6,631 nucleotides of DNA from Desulfobacteraceae bacterium (GCA_003354055.1 PIVQ01000415.1:1-6631); one strand, 5' to 3'; numbered from the stretch's first letter, positions 1 to 5,651 are shown. The notes: generated by a model not told the origin, from the sequence alone. A program made the numbers and translations.

Positions 1-66
<66 letters not shown>

Positions 67-78
67 CTTAAAAATATC

Positions 79-115
79 AAGGCTTTCAGCACCTTGCTGG
101 AAGCTTTTTTGTTTT
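79..115 (+). terminator. Hairpin with T tract between the two tRNA genes
   Basis: The arms at 79-90 and 96-107 pair with two G-U pairs and no mismatch around the loop ACCTT (91-95). A run of T ending in GTTTT (105-115) follows. This is the form of a Rho-independent terminator. It suggests tRNA-Glu and tRNA-Lys are separate transcripts, or that the hairpin marks a processing or partial termination point. Confidence 0.65.
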
Positions 116-132
116 GCTTACAACGCTCGAAA

Positions 133-208
133 GGGCCGTTAACTCAGTTGGTAGAGTATCTGCCTTTTAAGCAGAGAGTCGCTGGTTCGAGCCCAGCACG
201 GCCCACCA
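133..208 (+). tRNA. tRNA-Lys (anticodon TTT)
   Basis: This is a complete 76-base tRNA. Acceptor strands GGGCCGT (133-139) and ACGGCCC (198-204) pair fully. The anticodon stem TCTGC/GCAGA (159-163 with 171-175) encloses loop CTTTTAA, giving anticodon TTT at 166-168. The T loop carries GGTTCGAGCCC-type sequence, the discriminator is A205, and CCA is encoded at 206-208. The 3' ends of tRNA genes often serve as integration sites, but no second copy of this 3' end is present in the window. Confidence 0.97.
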
Positions 209-228
209 AACAAATAGCTTTAAAAAAA

Positions 229-265
229 GATTTTCAGAGTTTTACTGAGAGCCTTTTTGTTTTTT
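229..265 (+). terminator. Probable terminator after tRNA-Lys
   Basis: The arms 229-237 and 245-253 pair around the loop AGTTTTA with one mismatch and two G-U pairs. TTTTTGTTTTTT follows at 254-265. The stem is weak but sits in the expected place, about 20 bases after the tRNA CCA end. Confidence 0.5.
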
Positions 266-346
266 ATTTATCTATTTTCCAACCTTAGGAATCGTTACAA
301 AATAACTTGATCTAAATACCCTAAAGGGCAGAAACTTGTTTCCAAA

Positions 347-403
347 ACCCCTTAAATGGGTATTTTTACAAAAGACCCCAACTAGGTATTTTGAAAACAA
401 AAG
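347..403. repeat. Imperfect tandem repeat, two units of 28 and 29 bp
   Basis: Unit one (347-374) and unit two (375-403) both begin ACCCC, share GGTATTTT in the middle and end ACAAAAG. They differ mainly in the bases after ACCCC and by small indels. This is a direct head-to-tail duplication that has since diverged. No third unit is seen. Its role is unknown. Confidence 0.6.
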
Positions 404-507
404 TTCAAGTAATTTTGGAGCCGATCCTTACTTCAAATTATCCAAAGTTCGAAGAAACCAGACCTCCAAATCTTTCAAGATACCAAGAATATTCCAGAAT
501 AAAAGTT

Positions 508-521
508 CCGATGGAAATCGG
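508..521. other. Short hairpin with GGAA tetraloop
   Basis: CCGAT (508-512) pairs perfectly with ATCGG (517-521) around the GNRA-type loop GGAA, and TTTT follows. The stem is only five base pairs, so this may be chance. If transcribed it could act as a weak pause or terminator. Confidence 0.25.
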
Positions 522-589
522 TTTTGGTCACTGCAAGTTCTCTTCAGTTTATAAATTTTTTAAAATTGTCTGATGGACTCATGATTTTC

Positions 590-618
590 TTTACACCGTT
601 TATTATTGCTGCTAATAG
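590..618 (+). promoter_or_regulatory. Weak sigma-70-type promoter candidate for the small ORF/HTH unit
   Basis: TTTACA (590-595) matches five of six bases of the -35 consensus. After a 17-base spacer comes TAATAG (613-618), a poor -10 match. Transcription from it would start near 625, about 30 bases before the ATG at 658. It is listed because the next cistrons need a promoter between the tRNA-Lys terminator and 658, and this is the best I found by eye. Confidence 0.25.
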
Positions 619-657
619 CAGGTGCTTTTGGATCTTTAAACATCAAGAAGGAACAAC

Positions 658-747
658 ATGACTATCTATATACTGAGTAATGATCATGGAACAATTGTAA
701 ATGACACACCTGCAGAAGATCCTTGTGTGTCTGGAGTAAGAATGTAA
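658..747 (+). CDS. Small ORF, 29 residues, upstream of and overlapping the HTH gene
   Basis: ATG at 658 follows a good Shine-Dalgarno sequence (AAGGA, 648-652, five-base spacer). The frame runs MTIYILSNDHG...CVSGVRM to TAA at 745-747. It has no signal peptide, membrane segment or codon run typical of attenuation leaders, and I do not recognise it. Its stop codon shares a base with the ATG at 747 of the next gene (TAATG), the arrangement expected for translational coupling. It may be a real small protein, or a leader whose translation delivers ribosomes to the next start. A third option is the 5' end of a longer gene broken by a frameshift. The ribosome binding site is the strongest evidence that it is translated; the product is hypothetical. 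Confidence 0.5.
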   Translation: MTIYILSNDHGTIVNDTPAEDPCVSGVRM

Positions 748-1544
748 TGAAGGAAACCTGTTCATTGGAAGATGCGGCGGTTGTGATTGGAGTTGGTCCT
801 AATCAAGTTTTTAAAATTATAGATAATCATCCGGATATTTTCTCTGTGGTTGAGACAAAAGCGAATACGCAGAATATTAGTGTATCGGTATCATCGTTAC
901 AAGCGTTTAAAAGCCTATATAAAGATGCTTATTCATTTACTGAAATAGCAAACCGGTTGGGCGTGTCCATTAAGAGAATTCAAAAAGTTAAAAGCACCCC
1001 GGGTACCAATTTTTTGGAACGGTCTTTTTGTTCCCAGCAAACTTGCCCCAAATCCGGCAGACCGTCGATTAAACGAAATTTCCCTAAGGAAGACGCTGAA
1101 GAATTTATTGAATATTGTGAAACCCGATCGATTTTTAAGATTATGCAACCCAGCGTGAAAGTAAAAGCTTTTACATATGCTACGCTAAAAAAAGAAGATA
1201 TCATTTGTGCATCAAAAGCATATCGATTTAAAGATGCAGCGCAAGATGGCTTAAATCCCCAAAGATATAAATCTTCAGATATTGCCCCCGGAGAGTATAT
1301 TGGGAAATTGGTTTTCAAAGTCTGGGGGAGAAAATCTATTATTCAATGTTTTTTTGTCCTTGAAAATAATGAATTCATTCGGTTAACAGCTTTTCGGCCA
1401 CACGCCACTCCGTGGAGAGGTTATACCCCTCGGGATGGCAAGGTGGATTTTTCTGAGGCCGGTATAGAAGGGACACAATATAAAATCACTACTGGTTTAA
1501 CTGAGAGGGGAGTTGTTTCCTTTTTATCGGCAAGGGCAATATAG
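747..1544 (+). CDS. Uncharacterised protein with two helix-turn-helix-like segments and a strand-rich C-terminal domain
   Basis: I do not recognise this 265-residue protein. I chose ATG 747 over the in-frame TTG at 723 because it overlaps the stop of the small ORF (TAATG) and has GGAG at 733-736. Residues 6-27 (SLEDAAVVIGVGPNQVFKII) and 62-83 (YSFTEIANRLGVSIKRIQKV) both read as helix-turn-helix segments with the usual A-x3-G-V spacing. A linker with KSGRPSIKR (102-110) and scattered cysteines (95, 100, 124) follows. Residues 182-265 alternate short hydrophobic strands (YIGKLVFKVWGRKSIIQCFFVL, FIRLTAF), then YTPRDGKVDFSEAGIEG and a final strand, suggesting a small beta-barrel. There is no signal peptide or membrane segment. 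DNA binding in the cytoplasm is inferred from the HTH segments; the role of the C-terminal domain is open. Its AT-rich composition and place beside tRNA genes are compatible with acquisition by transfer. Confidence 0.75.
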   Translation: MKETCSLEDAAVVIGVGPNQVFKIIDNHPDIFSVVETKANTQNISVSVSSLQAFKSLYKDAYSFTEIANRLGVSIKRIQKVKSTPGTNFLERSFCSQQTCPKSGRPSIKRNFPKEDAEEFIEYCETRSIFKIMQPSVKVKAFTYATLKKEDIICASKAYRFKDAAQDGLNPQRYKSSDIAPGEYIGKLVFKVWGRKSIIQCFFVLENNEFIRLTAFRPHATPWRGYTPRDGKVDFSEAGIEGTQYKITTGLTERGVVSFLSARAI

Positions 1545-1570
1545 CAAGGTTCTTCAATCATTTGCAACTA

Positions 1571-1586
1571 TGGTACGATTTATGTA
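1571..1586 (+). promoter_or_regulatory. Sigma-54-like promoter candidate upstream of the PEP-CTERM gene
   Basis: The bases TGGTACGATTTATGTA align without gaps to the -24/-12 consensus TGGCACG-N4-TTGCW. The -24 GG is kept; the -12 GC is GT here, and there are three mismatches over the defined positions. Transcription would start near 1598, leaving a leader of about 115 bases before the ATG. Sigma-54 promoters with the PrsK/PrsR two-component system are known for PEP-CTERM genes in other bacteria, which is why a degenerate match deserves mention. The altered -12 element keeps confidence low. Confidence 0.3.
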
Positions 1587-1606
1587 TTATGTAGTCTAAC
1601 ACAAGC

Positions 1607-1686
1607 AAAAGCCAAACCTGTTAAAAAACTTGAACTGAAAACCGCGAACATAGATGGATTCTCATTAGGGCGCCTTGGCTTTTTTT
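1607..1686 (+). promoter_or_regulatory. Leader region with long-range 9-bp complement ending in a T tract
   Basis: AAAAGCCAA (1607-1615) is the exact reverse complement of TTGGCTTTT (1675-1683), and the T run continues to 1686. About 59 bases lie between the arms. Pairing would form a closed domain just before the ribosome binding site of the PEP-CTERM gene. It could instead be a loose terminator for the HTH gene. I looked for cyclic-di-GMP-I riboswitch landmarks and did not find the full set. Confidence 0.35.
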
Positions 1687-1713
1687 ATTGAACTCTGAAT
1701 CAAGGAATTCAAA

Positions 1714-2541
1714 ATGAAAGAGAAACTATTAACAGGATTAATTGCATTTGTTTTAATAACCTCGACCTCTTTTGCGAGCCCTATAGTGGATGGAAGTATT
1801 TCAGGCGACGGCTATCTAAACTCGTATTCGATTAACTTTTCCGGGCACGAGGGCAGGCTGTCAACCTACCAGATAAAAAATGCCTCAGACGTCTGGGGCG
1901 ACCTATTTGTTGCATTTACCCTTCCTTCCACATTTGTTGACAATACCTTCGGGGAGAATACCATTGGCAGCTATCATGGTAACGGAAATCCACATACCCT
2001 AAAACAACTGATTGGCAGTGATAATGTCGAACTTGGAATTGGCGGTAACGAGTTAAAATTAAAGTATGAGGCAAGCACCCAGAGTAAATATTATTCCACT
2101 GACTTCTGGAAAGAGCTAAAAACAAGTGATGCCCAGGGCGTTGAGAACTATGCAACATCCCTACAGTGGAATTATTCGCAATACAATACAGATGTAGATC
2201 CCTACTTCAACCTCAGTACAAACAAGAAACCTAAACCCGAAGGTGACTCCCCAGCTGCGAATTTAGATACCGACGGCAACTATGTGATAACTGACTCAGG
2301 CGCCCCTGACTGGATTTTTGATGTAATCTATGAATTCCAATATTCCGGGCTTGGAGATAAAGAATTTACAATAGACATGTTCAGATTCCTTGATGTCCAT
2401 GCATCACCAAGTAAAACCGGAGATAACAGCCTTCCGCCTAATGATCCGCCGCCGAACCCGATTCCGGAACCGACGACAATGCTGCTTTTTAGCTTTGGTC
2501 TCTTGGGTCTTGTTGGAATCAGCAGAAAGCAAAATAAATAA
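1714..2541 (+). CDS. PEP-CTERM sorting domain protein, secreted exosortase substrate
   Basis: This is a 275-residue exported protein. ATG 1714 follows AAGGAA (1702-1707) with a six-base spacer. Residues 1-21 form a signal peptide (KEK, hydrophobic core, cleavage after SFA). The body has no cysteine, is rich in Gly, Asn, Ser and aromatic residues, and looks beta-stranded (for example VWGDLFVAFTLP); I do not recognise a known fold. A proline-rich linker (about 239-253) leads to the sorting signal: PEP at 251-253, a hydrophobic span at about 256-269 and the basic tail RKQNK. In PEP-CTERM systems this tail is processed by an exosortase at the inner membrane, and the body is sent to the surface, often with exopolysaccharide made in the same system. 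No exosortase or polysaccharide gene is visible here, so this is a lone substrate gene. A strong terminator ends it. Confidence 0.9.
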   Translation: MKEKLLTGLIAFVLITSTSFASPIVDGSISGDGYLNSYSINFSGHEGRLSTYQIKNASDVWGDLFVAFTLPSTFVDNTFGENTIGSYHGNGNPHTLKQLIGSDNVELGIGGNELKLKYEASTQSKYYSTDFWKELKTSDAQGVENYATSLQWNYSQYNTDVDPYFNLSTNKKPKPEGDSPAANLDTDGNYVITDSGAPDWIFDVIYEFQYSGLGDKEFTIDMFRFLDVHASPSKTGDNSLPPNDPPPNPIPEPTTMLLFSFGLLGLVGISRKQNK

Positions 2542-2561
2542 TTTCATTAAAAAATACAATT

Positions 2562-2593
2562 AAAAGGGCAAGGTCAACACCTTGCCCTTTTTG
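2562..2593 (+). terminator. Strong Rho-independent terminator after the PEP-CTERM gene
   Basis: A perfect 13-bp stem (2562-2574 with 2579-2591) closes on the tetraloop CAAC. Its 3' arm ends in a run of T. It begins 20 bases after the stop codon at 2541. The A-rich left arm could also give a U tract if read from the - strand. It isolates the PEP-CTERM transcript from the Fe-S gene beyond. Confidence 0.92.
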
Positions 2594-2643
2594 ATTTCCA
2601 TCTGGATTGTTTTAATTGACGACACCGGGAAAATGACCTATCA

Positions 2644-2671
2644 CATGCAGATGCAAAAGACATCTGCCATG
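2644..2671. other. Inverted repeat over the candidate start codons of the Fe-S gene
   Basis: GCAGATG (2647-2653) and CATCTGC (2661-2667) are perfect complements around the seven-base spacer CAAAAGA. With one bulged C the pairing extends three pairs more, to CAT at 2644 and ATG at 2669-2671. It could be an operator for a dimeric regulator or an RNA hairpin affecting initiation; it could also be chance within coding sequence. Confidence 0.35.
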
Positions 2672-2957
2672 CGCGACAAGCCCTATATAAAACTCCAGCA
2701 GCATCTGGACCGCCAGCCCATTGGTTTTCCTCCCAGCAGGACCGGGGCGGACATCCGGCTGCTCAAACATATTTTCACCCCGGAAAAGGCCCTGATTGCG
2801 GCCTGCCTTCGCCATGAGGCCGATCCTCTGGATGAAATCTTCATCCGGGCAAACCACCTTGTAGCCTCACCGGAAGATCTGAAAGATCATCTGACTTCCA
2901 TGATTAAAAAAGGCGGAATTGAAGTCAGGAAATACAGAGGCAAAACGCTCTATGCCA

Positions 2958-3845
2958 ATGCCCCCCCTGGTGGTGGGGATGTACGAACTTCAACTGGGCC
3001 GGCTGACTCCGGAGTTTATTGCAGATTTCAAGGCCTACACCTCGGAAAAACGATACGGGATCTCCTTTCTGGCCACCAAACATTCCCAGATGCGGACCAT
3101 CCCCATCCATAAGAGCATCAGCCCTCAAATACCTGTGGCTGATTTTGACCGGGTCCGGCAATTGCTGGAAACGGCTGAACCGCCCTTTGTCATCCTGCCC
3201 TGTATCTGCAGGGAGAAAAAGGCCATCCAGGGAGAGCCCTGTCGCCAGACAGCCCGGGCAGAAACCTGCATGGCCATGGGCAGCATTGCCCATACGGTTA
3301 TCGAAATGGGAATCGGCCGGGAAATTCATAAGGATGAAGCGATCCGTATCATCCAGGAAAACCAAAAAGAGGGCCTGGTGCTTCAACCGGCCAACAGCCG
3401 GACCATAGATTTCCTGTGCTCCTGTTGCGGCTGCTGCTGTTCCATGCTCAGCCTCCAGAGGGATCTTCCTATTCCTCTGGATTTCTGGGCTTCAAACTTC
3501 CAGGTGCACCTGGATGAGAACAGCTGCATCGGCTGCGGCAAATGCATAAAACAATGCCAGGTTGCGGCTCTGGATATGAAAGAAAAGTCCGACCAGAGGC
3601 CAATGCCGGTTCTGAATCGTCACAGATGCATCGGTTGCGGCCATTGTGTGCCCGGATGCCCGGCCAGCGCCCTGACCCTGATCCAGAAACCCGACCAGAC
3701 CAGACCGCCAAAAACAAGGGATGATTTGAACCGCATCCTGTTGAAAGGCAAAAAAAATCCCCTGGCGCCTGTAAAAGTCATTGGCAAGCTTGCCAGGGGG
3801 ATTGTATTGACCAGGGACTTGAGGTTGCTTCAAAATCAAGAATAA
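2958..3845 (+). CDS. Intact downstream frame: cysteine-rich ferredoxin-type half of the split gene
   Basis: Read from ATG 2958 (ATG 2952 is the alternative), this frame gives 295 residues. It keeps every visible iron-sulfur motif of the split gene. In order they are: a cluster in CICREKKAIQGEPC with a further Cys nine residues later (TARAETC); a dense CSCCGCCC run; and two classic [4Fe-4S] motifs, CIGCGKCIKQC and CIGCGHCVPGCP, each C-x2-C-x2-C-x3-C as in bacterial 2[4Fe-4S] ferredoxins. The C-terminus is basic (LKGKKNPLAPVKVIGKLARG). On its own it lacks the N-terminal winged-helix-like region. The start has only a distant AGAGG (2936-2940), so independent translation is doubtful. The family is seen in anaerobes, where such modules pass electrons between flavoproteins and other Fe-S proteins; the exact reaction here is not known. 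Confidence 0.7.
   Translation: MPPLVVGMYELQLGRLTPEFIADFKAYTSEKRYGISFLATKHSQMRTIPIHKSISPQIPVADFDRVRQLLETAEPPFVILPCICREKKAIQGEPCRQTARAETCMAMGSIAHTVIEMGIGREIHKDEAIRIIQENQKEGLVLQPANSRTIDFLCSCCGCCCSMLSLQRDLPIPLDFWASNFQVHLDENSCIGCGKCIKQCQVAALDMKEKSDQRPMPVLNRHRCIGCGHCVPGCPASALTLIQKPDQTRPPKTRDDLNRILLKGKKNPLAPVKVIGKLARGIVLTRDLRLLQNQE
2961..2967 (+). other. Run of seven C at the frame break
   Basis: Seven Cs lie exactly where the reading frame of the Fe-S gene changes. With six Cs the codons read GCC CCC CTG GTG GTG GGG ATG, joining both halves. Homopolymer runs of this kind vary by polymerase slippage and are also common sites of sequencing error. Confidence 0.8.
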
Positions 3846-3899
3846 AGTGTTTCTCGACGGTTCTCGGCGCTCTCAAAAAAAAGTCCGAACCGCTATGAA
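3846..3899. other. Convergent gap between the Fe-S gene and the PAS gene
   Basis: Two genes end facing each other across 54 bases. I find no clear terminator hairpin. An A8 run (3875-3882) would be a U8 tract for transcripts coming from the - strand, and CGGTTC (3858-3863) is complementary to GAACCG (3887-3892) across a large loop. Either could help termination only weakly. Confidence 0.3.
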
Positions 3900-4598
3900 T
3901 CAGTCTTTTTTCTTTTTCATCTCCTGGTACCACTCATCCTTGCCGTAAATTTCATCCATGCATCCGGGACAGAGACTGTGACTGAACAGGGCGGTTGAAT
4001 GTTGTTCAAAATAGCTTTCCAACTGGTTCCAATACCCTTTGTCATCCCTGATTTTCTTGCAGGAGGAGCAAATGGGAATAAGACCACCAAGGGTTTTGAC
4101 ATCTTTTAATGCCTTGTTCAGCTTATTGATCAGGGCTTCCCGTTCCAGTTCCGCCTCTTTCCGGTCTGTAATATCCTTGTGGGTCCCTGTCCTGCGGACG
4201 GGGTTGCCGTCGTTATCCCAGGCTGAGACCCGGCCCCGGCCCAGAATCCACTTATACCCGCCGTCTTTTGTCCTGAGACGGAACTCCAGGGACCAGCTTT
4301 TTTTCTGGGCAATCCGTTTGTCCACATGGGCCACGGTTTTTTTCCGGTCTTCGGGATGAAGCAGGTTGATCCAGGTCTCCCTGCAGGCCGGCAGCTCATA
4401 GGGTTCGTATCCCAGCATGGTATAGTACCTGGCGGAAAAAAAGATCTCCTGGTTTTTAAGATCAAAATCAAAAATCCCATCGTTCACCGCCTCTATGGCC
4501 AGACGGGTCCGTTCCTCATTGGCCTTCAACCGGGCCATCTCGTTTTTCAACTCCTGGATATGAAAGACCAGCTCGTCATAACTTGGTTTTGATGCCAT
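3900..4598 (-). CDS. PAS-domain protein with C-terminal CxxC...CxxC module
   Basis: The start is ATG at 4598, preceded by GGGAGGAA (4601-4608); the ATG four codons upstream overlaps this ribosome binding site and is less likely. The product has 232 residues. Residues about 8-32 are a charged, probably coiled-coil helix. A PAS domain with its C-terminal PAC part follows at about 30-149: AIEAVNDGIFDFDL, FFSARYYTMLGYEPYE, then EFRLRTKDGGYKWILGRGR and GTHKDITDRKEAE. A second helix (about 148-172) leads to the tail LIPICSSCKKIRDDKGYW...SHSLCPGCM, with C177, C180, C210 and C213. This tail is familiar from PAS proteins of Desulfobacterota; its four cysteines could hold a metal, which is inference. 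No kinase, GGDEF or HTH output domain is present, so it probably works through a partner. It is cytoplasmic, has no membrane segment, and sits 39 bp after the FMN gene on the same strand. Confidence 0.9.
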   Translation of the reverse strand: MASKPSYDELVFHIQELKNEMARLKANEERTRLAIEAVNDGIFDFDLKNQEIFFSARYYTMLGYEPYELPACRETWINLLHPEDRKKTVAHVDKRIAQKKSWSLEFRLRTKDGGYKWILGRGRVSAWDNDGNPVRRTGTHKDITDRKEAELEREALINKLNKALKDVKTLGGLIPICSSCKKIRDDKGYWNQLESYFEQHSTALFSHSLCPGCMDEIYGKDEWYQEMKKKKD

Positions 4599-4637
4599 TG
4601 TTCCTCCCATTGAGGCCGTTATTCGGTGATCGATCCA

Positions 4638-5651
4638 TCAAAAAACGGTCAGGATGTTATCCGGTACCTGGGCAGCCTTCGCAGTTCCGGTCATTATCAT
4701 GGCCTGCACAAGCTCTGTTTTAATTTTATCAATATAGGCCGCAACCCCGTCTTTACCTCCACCCACTGCAGCCATGGCAAAAGGACGGCCGATCATCACG
4801 GCATCCGCACCAAGGGCCAGGAGTTTGAGTACATCCCCGCCGGTGCGAACCCCGCCGTCAACTATAATAGGTATGTTAGCACCAACGGCCCGGGAAATTT
4901 CCGGCAGCACCCGGGCTGTTCCGGGTACTGCCTCCAGAACCCTCCCCCCGTGGTTGGACACCACAACGGCATCAACCCCGGCTGATACGGCCGCCCTGGC
5001 ATCAGCCACGCTCATCACCCCTTTGAGAATGAAATTCATATCTGCCAGTTTAATGATTTCCCCCAGCTTCTCCACAGTCTTCGGAGAGACCGGCCGGCCC
5101 ATTCCCTTAAGCGTCACCAGACCTGCCGCATCAATATCAATCCCCATGATATTCGTCCCGCAGGCCTTTACCTTTTCTATCTTTTCAAACAGCTCATCAT
5201 CTTCCCAGGGCTTGATAAAGGGAATGCCATGGCCTTCAGCCGCCCGGATCTGTGTAAGCCCTGCTTCATGAATAATATCAGGCACCCCGTCTCCGGTGCA
5301 GCCCATAATGCCTTTTTCCAGGCAGCCCTGGATAATAGCCTCAATATAGTCTTCTTCACTGACCTGCCCTCCCATATTAAATGAGACCCCGCCTATGGGC
5401 GCCGCCATCAGGGGTAATGCCAGATCCTTTCCCAGAATGTTCACCCGGGTATCAGGCTCCGTAACATCGTGGATCAGACACATGTGGAAAGTAACCTCTT
5501 TCAGGGCCGCTACATTATCCTTGAATGCAGCCCCTGTGCCTAAGCCCCCCATGCCCGGCACCTCTCCTTCACAGGCCCGCCCGTTGCATTCAGGGCAGAC
5601 CCGGCAATAGCCTTTCATCAGGGCTCTGGCGTTGTCGTATATCTCTTTCAT
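4638..5651 (-). CDS. FMN-dependent alpha-hydroxy-acid oxidising protein with N-terminal cysteine cluster
   Basis: The start is ATG at 5651, which overlaps the stop of the upstream flavoprotein gene as ATGA; an earlier in-frame TTG (5687) is less likely. The 337-residue product is a TIM-barrel flavoenzyme of the glycolate oxidase/lactate dehydrogenase superfamily. Visible landmarks are MAAPIGG (82-88) near the flavin, Lys210 in FILKGV, SNHGGR (232-237) with the probable catalytic base His234 and Arg237, and the FMN phosphate-binding part DGGVRTGGDVLKLLALGADAVMIGRP (265-290). The N-terminus adds CRVCPECNGRAC (C16, C19, C22, C27), absent from plant or animal glycolate oxidases. It could bind a metal or an Fe-S cluster. 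The YVYK-type tyrosine of glycolate oxidase appears replaced by FIKPWED (145-151), so the substrate should not be assumed to be lactate or glycolate. It is cytoplasmic and probably works with its coupled neighbour. Confidence 0.9.
   Translation of the reverse strand: MKEIYDNARALMKGYCRVCPECNGRACEGEVPGMGGLGTGAAFKDNVAALKEVTFHMCLIHDVTEPDTRVNILGKDLALPLMAAPIGGVSFNMGGQVSEEDYIEAIIQGCLEKGIMGCTGDGVPDIIHEAGLTQIRAAEGHGIPFIKPWEDDELFEKIEKVKACGTNIMGIDIDAAGLVTLKGMGRPVSPKTVEKLGEIIKLADMNFILKGVMSVADARAAVSAGVDAVVVSNHGGRVLEAVPGTARVLPEISRAVGANIPIIVDGGVRTGGDVLKLLALGADAVMIGRPFAMAAVGGGKDGVAAYIDKIKTELVQAMIMTGTAKAAQVPDNILTVF

Larger units (their letters stand above)
266..657. other. AT-rich stretch without a convincing gene
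   Basis: Open frames here (for example 336-554) lack ribosome binding sites, contain low-complexity residues and have no recognisable domain, so I see no protein gene. The stretch holds an imperfect tandem repeat (347-403), three scattered AAAGTTC heptamers (400, 444, 502) without regular spacing, a short GGAA-loop hairpin (508-521) and a weak promoter candidate (590-618). It could be degenerate DNA beside the tRNA genes or a long regulatory region for the unit starting at 658. Confidence 0.5.
2633..3845 (+). pseudogene. Double-[4Fe-4S] protein with predicted winged-helix N-terminus, split by a frameshift in a C7 run
   Basis: Two overlapping frames hold one protein. The first reads from about ATG 2633 through DIRLLKHIFTPEKALIAACL...VASPEDLKDHLTSMIKKGGIEVRKYRGKTLYANAP. 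This region looks like a winged helix: helices, then the two-strand wing at EVRKYRGKTLYA. After CCCCCCC (2961-2967) that frame loses sense and stops at 3112. The other frame carries on naturally as LVVGMYELQLGRLTPEF and runs to TAA at 3845. Removing one C gives a single product of about 403 residues, so the break is a one-base insertion, a sequencing error in the homopolymer, or a slippage site. The start is uncertain: ATG 2633 has GGGA only two bases upstream, and ATG 2645, 2651 and 2669 are alternatives. The intact protein is probably cytoplasmic, as no signal peptide is seen. It may sense or carry electrons; the partner is unknown. Confidence 0.75.

Noticed and set aside
400..508. Three AAAGTTC heptamers as a repeat array
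   Set aside because: Start-to-start distances are 44 and 58 bases and flanks do not match; chance in AT-rich DNA is enough.
336..573. Two overlapping short open frames in the AT-rich gap
   Set aside because: Neither has a ribosome binding site or a recognisable domain; composition looks random.
723..746. Upstream TTG start for the HTH gene
   Set aside because: ATG 747 overlaps the small ORF stop and has GGAG ten bases upstream; the TTG adds only eight unremarkable residues.
133..1544. Integrated island bounded by a tRNA-Lys attachment repeat
   Set aside because: No direct repeat of the tRNA-Lys 3' end and no integrase gene is visible in the window.
1598..1713. Cyclic-di-GMP-I riboswitch before the PEP-CTERM gene
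   Set aside because: GCAAAAGCC resembles one piece of the aptamer, but the remaining conserved segments and their order are missing.
2582..2632. TTG start at 2582 for the Fe-S gene
   Set aside because: It lies in the 3' arm of the terminator hairpin and would add a hydrophobic stretch that looks untranslated.
4599..4610. ATG 4610 as start of the PAS gene
   Set aside because: It overlaps the GGGAGGAA ribosome binding site that serves ATG 4598.
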